Part shown: positions 62,434 to 64,000 of the stretch, in pieces
How the letters are laid out: each line of letters starts with the position of its first letter
Position numbering within the stretch: position 1 is the first letter of the stretch
Assembly (NCBI GenBank): GCA_007922225.1
Contig: ML679960.1
Location: forward strand, 8,348,844 to 8,412,843
Source: Emydura subglobosa
Lineage: Eukaryota > Chordata > Testudines > Chelidae
DNA length: 64,000 nt
Reading direction: 5' to 3'
The notes under the pieces: model-generated
The model's database searches: none
What the model saw: only the letters and a program-made list of their open reading frames with translations
Told to the model about the DNA's origin: nothing
Made by a program: the position numbers and the translations under genes

Positions 62434-64000
62434 CAGTTGAACACAGTCCCCACACAACACTATTGCACTAGTTCCCAAACAAACACTGCTCCCCACTAAT
62501 ATCTCCCCCGCCCATATCAGCTGCAGTACAGGACAATACTACCACATTCCCACTCACTCACTTTACCCTCATTCTTGCACTGGTGAACTTACTCCTTTGG
62601 AACACAGGCTACTGAACCTACCTCACCGCACTGATTTCTCGCCTTCAGTCCTATTTAAATATGCTGCAACTCTGTCTGAGAAAAATGGTAAGCACTGCTA
62701 TAGTCATCATTCAGTTTAACAAATGAAGGACTGTTGAGTTTTTACTGAGAAAAATAATTTTAGGTGATATGAGATATACCAAACAACAGAGGTTAATTGA
62801 ACACAACTGTTAACTTTTGAAAGTTCCAGATTAGGCCTGAGACCTGATACCAGGTGATTTCCACCTGGTTTGAAAATTTTGTTGACCCTGAATAACAGTA
62901 AGGTGAGCTATGAGGCTGCTGCTGTCAAGTCCCTCACCCCCTCCTCCTATCCAGACTATGATGGATTGAAGGCCTTTGTACAGGCACCTTAATCTTTAAT
63001 AGGATGCTACACAGATGGTGCTACAACCATGGTGGTTGCTGGGATCCAATGTATTTGGAGTGGCAGCCCTAATGGGCTGGAGAGGGACAGGAAAGGGAAG
63101 GCAGATGAGCTGTCTCAACAGGTCTTATATTTCATCTTTCTAAATTACCACAACAGCAATGAAACACAGAAAAGAATGGTTATGGTCTTTGATCATGTTT
63201 ACACTAACAAATGGAACAGGATTTTGGGTAATCATTCCACGTGAAAAAGTGCAGTCCTTAAGCTGAGTTAAGACTGCATGAATTCACGATCTATTTACTG
63301 GGCTGTGAACGTTTGCTCTTGTATGCTACGCTCTTGCTCAGTATCTTCCCTGATGGTTCATATTTCCATGAACTAGCATGCAATACTTAAGAGCATGTCA
63401 ACACATAAATTCCCTTGGTACAAGTACAAACCCACATAAGCCTGCTCCCACTGCAAATGAGACCTGAAGGGACCATTGACATAACTGCAATTGTGTTGCT
63501 GGGTAATTTGAGACTGATGCAATTGGCTGTATGAGTGCACTGTTGTCTGTCCTAGTCTTTTTTTTCTGTATGCCTAAGATCTGTATGCTGAAAATCATTG
63601 GCAAGTAAGGGACTTATCTTCTAATTTTATGATTATTNNNNNNNNNNCATTTTTCTGAACATCATTACCTGAAATAGTGTCATAGCCCATCTTAAGTCAG
63701 ATGACATGGTTGTGTTTCATGATAGTAAGGGGGTTTAGAAAATACAGATATGGATAATGAAGGCTACATTCCAATAGTATACAATCAAATAGAAAACAAA
63801 GATTTGTTCTCTCCATGGTGACTACATATATAGAGAGAGACTCAAGAAGGCTCAGTAGCCTGAGCCAAGGAACTCAGATGTGAAATGGCTGGTAAAATGT
63901 CTAACATCTCTGGAAGCCACTCTAATGGATTTAAGAGAGTATGATATATGAAGAAATCTTATGCAGTATGTTATTGTACCATGCTCTTTTTTATTTAGAA
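62434..64000. other. No gene seen; includes assembly gap
   Basis: AT-rich with no supported gene or repeat, apart from the N run described separately. Confidence 0.45.
63638..63647. other. Assembly gap (10 N)
   Basis: Ten consecutive N, probably a scaffolding or patched gap of nominal size. Confidence 0.99.

Noticed and set aside
1..64000. Prokaryotic operons, phage or CRISPR array
   Set aside because: No long gene-dense frames, no ribosome-binding sites and no regular spacer array. The repeats and SINE/LINE content are vertebrate.

Overview
The window looks like non-coding DNA from a vertebrate nuclear genome, most likely a turtle (Testudines) or a close archosauromorph relative. It is AT-rich. 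I could not support any host protein-coding exon, tRNA, rRNA, bacterial operon or CRISPR array. Nearly everything recognisable is a fossil mobile element. The turtle call is inference, from recognising turtle-type CR1 and CR1-L3 LINEs, a DIRS element whose tip reads like turtle DIRS tips, hAT-type MITEs with 'gtctacact' ends, and two old MIR SINEs. A 10-base N run at 63638-63647 marks an assembly gap. The whole window could be a large intron or a gene desert.

Layout, left to right. 0-10 kb: an LTR-like element on the minus strand (1259-2365), a GT microsatellite, old MIR and DNA-transposon debris, and a minus-strand CR1-L3 tail (9.3-10.0 kb). 10-27 kb: AT-rich DNA with several hAT-like MITEs (10.5, 15.4-15.9, 16.1, 19.0-19.4, 20.9-21.2 kb) and an unclassified unit flanked by ~165 bp direct repeats (14466-15250). 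26.7-31.1 kb: a possible solo LTR, a pyrimidine-rich block, and a 5'-truncated CR1 (28896-31136) whose reverse-transcriptase ORF is broken by a ~165 bp insert that also occurs 1.26 kb upstream. 31.7-32.7 kb: a longer relative of the 14.7 kb unit. 33-43 kb: mostly featureless, with a MIR and a palindromic repeat.

43.2-47.1 kb is the densest part. A second LTR of the 1.3-2.4 kb family (here on plus) abuts a minus-strand DIRS retrotransposon. That DIRS copy keeps its 5' tip, gag remnants and an RNase H-side remnant, but the start of its reverse transcriptase lies on the opposite strand, so a segment of about 0.4 kb appears inverted in place. 48-56 kb: a CR1-L3 tail on minus, an amniote retroelement tail, two MIRs, and a plus-strand CR1-L3 that keeps its ORF1 (coiled coil plus SGNH esterase) but has lost nearly all of ORF2. 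57-64 kb: a hAT-like element, an unclassified GC-richer stretch, and a MITE with a perfect 16 bp hairpin.

No genes here act together in a pathway. The interest lies in how the mobile elements were rearranged. All family names rest on my recognition of sequence motifs; no database search was run.
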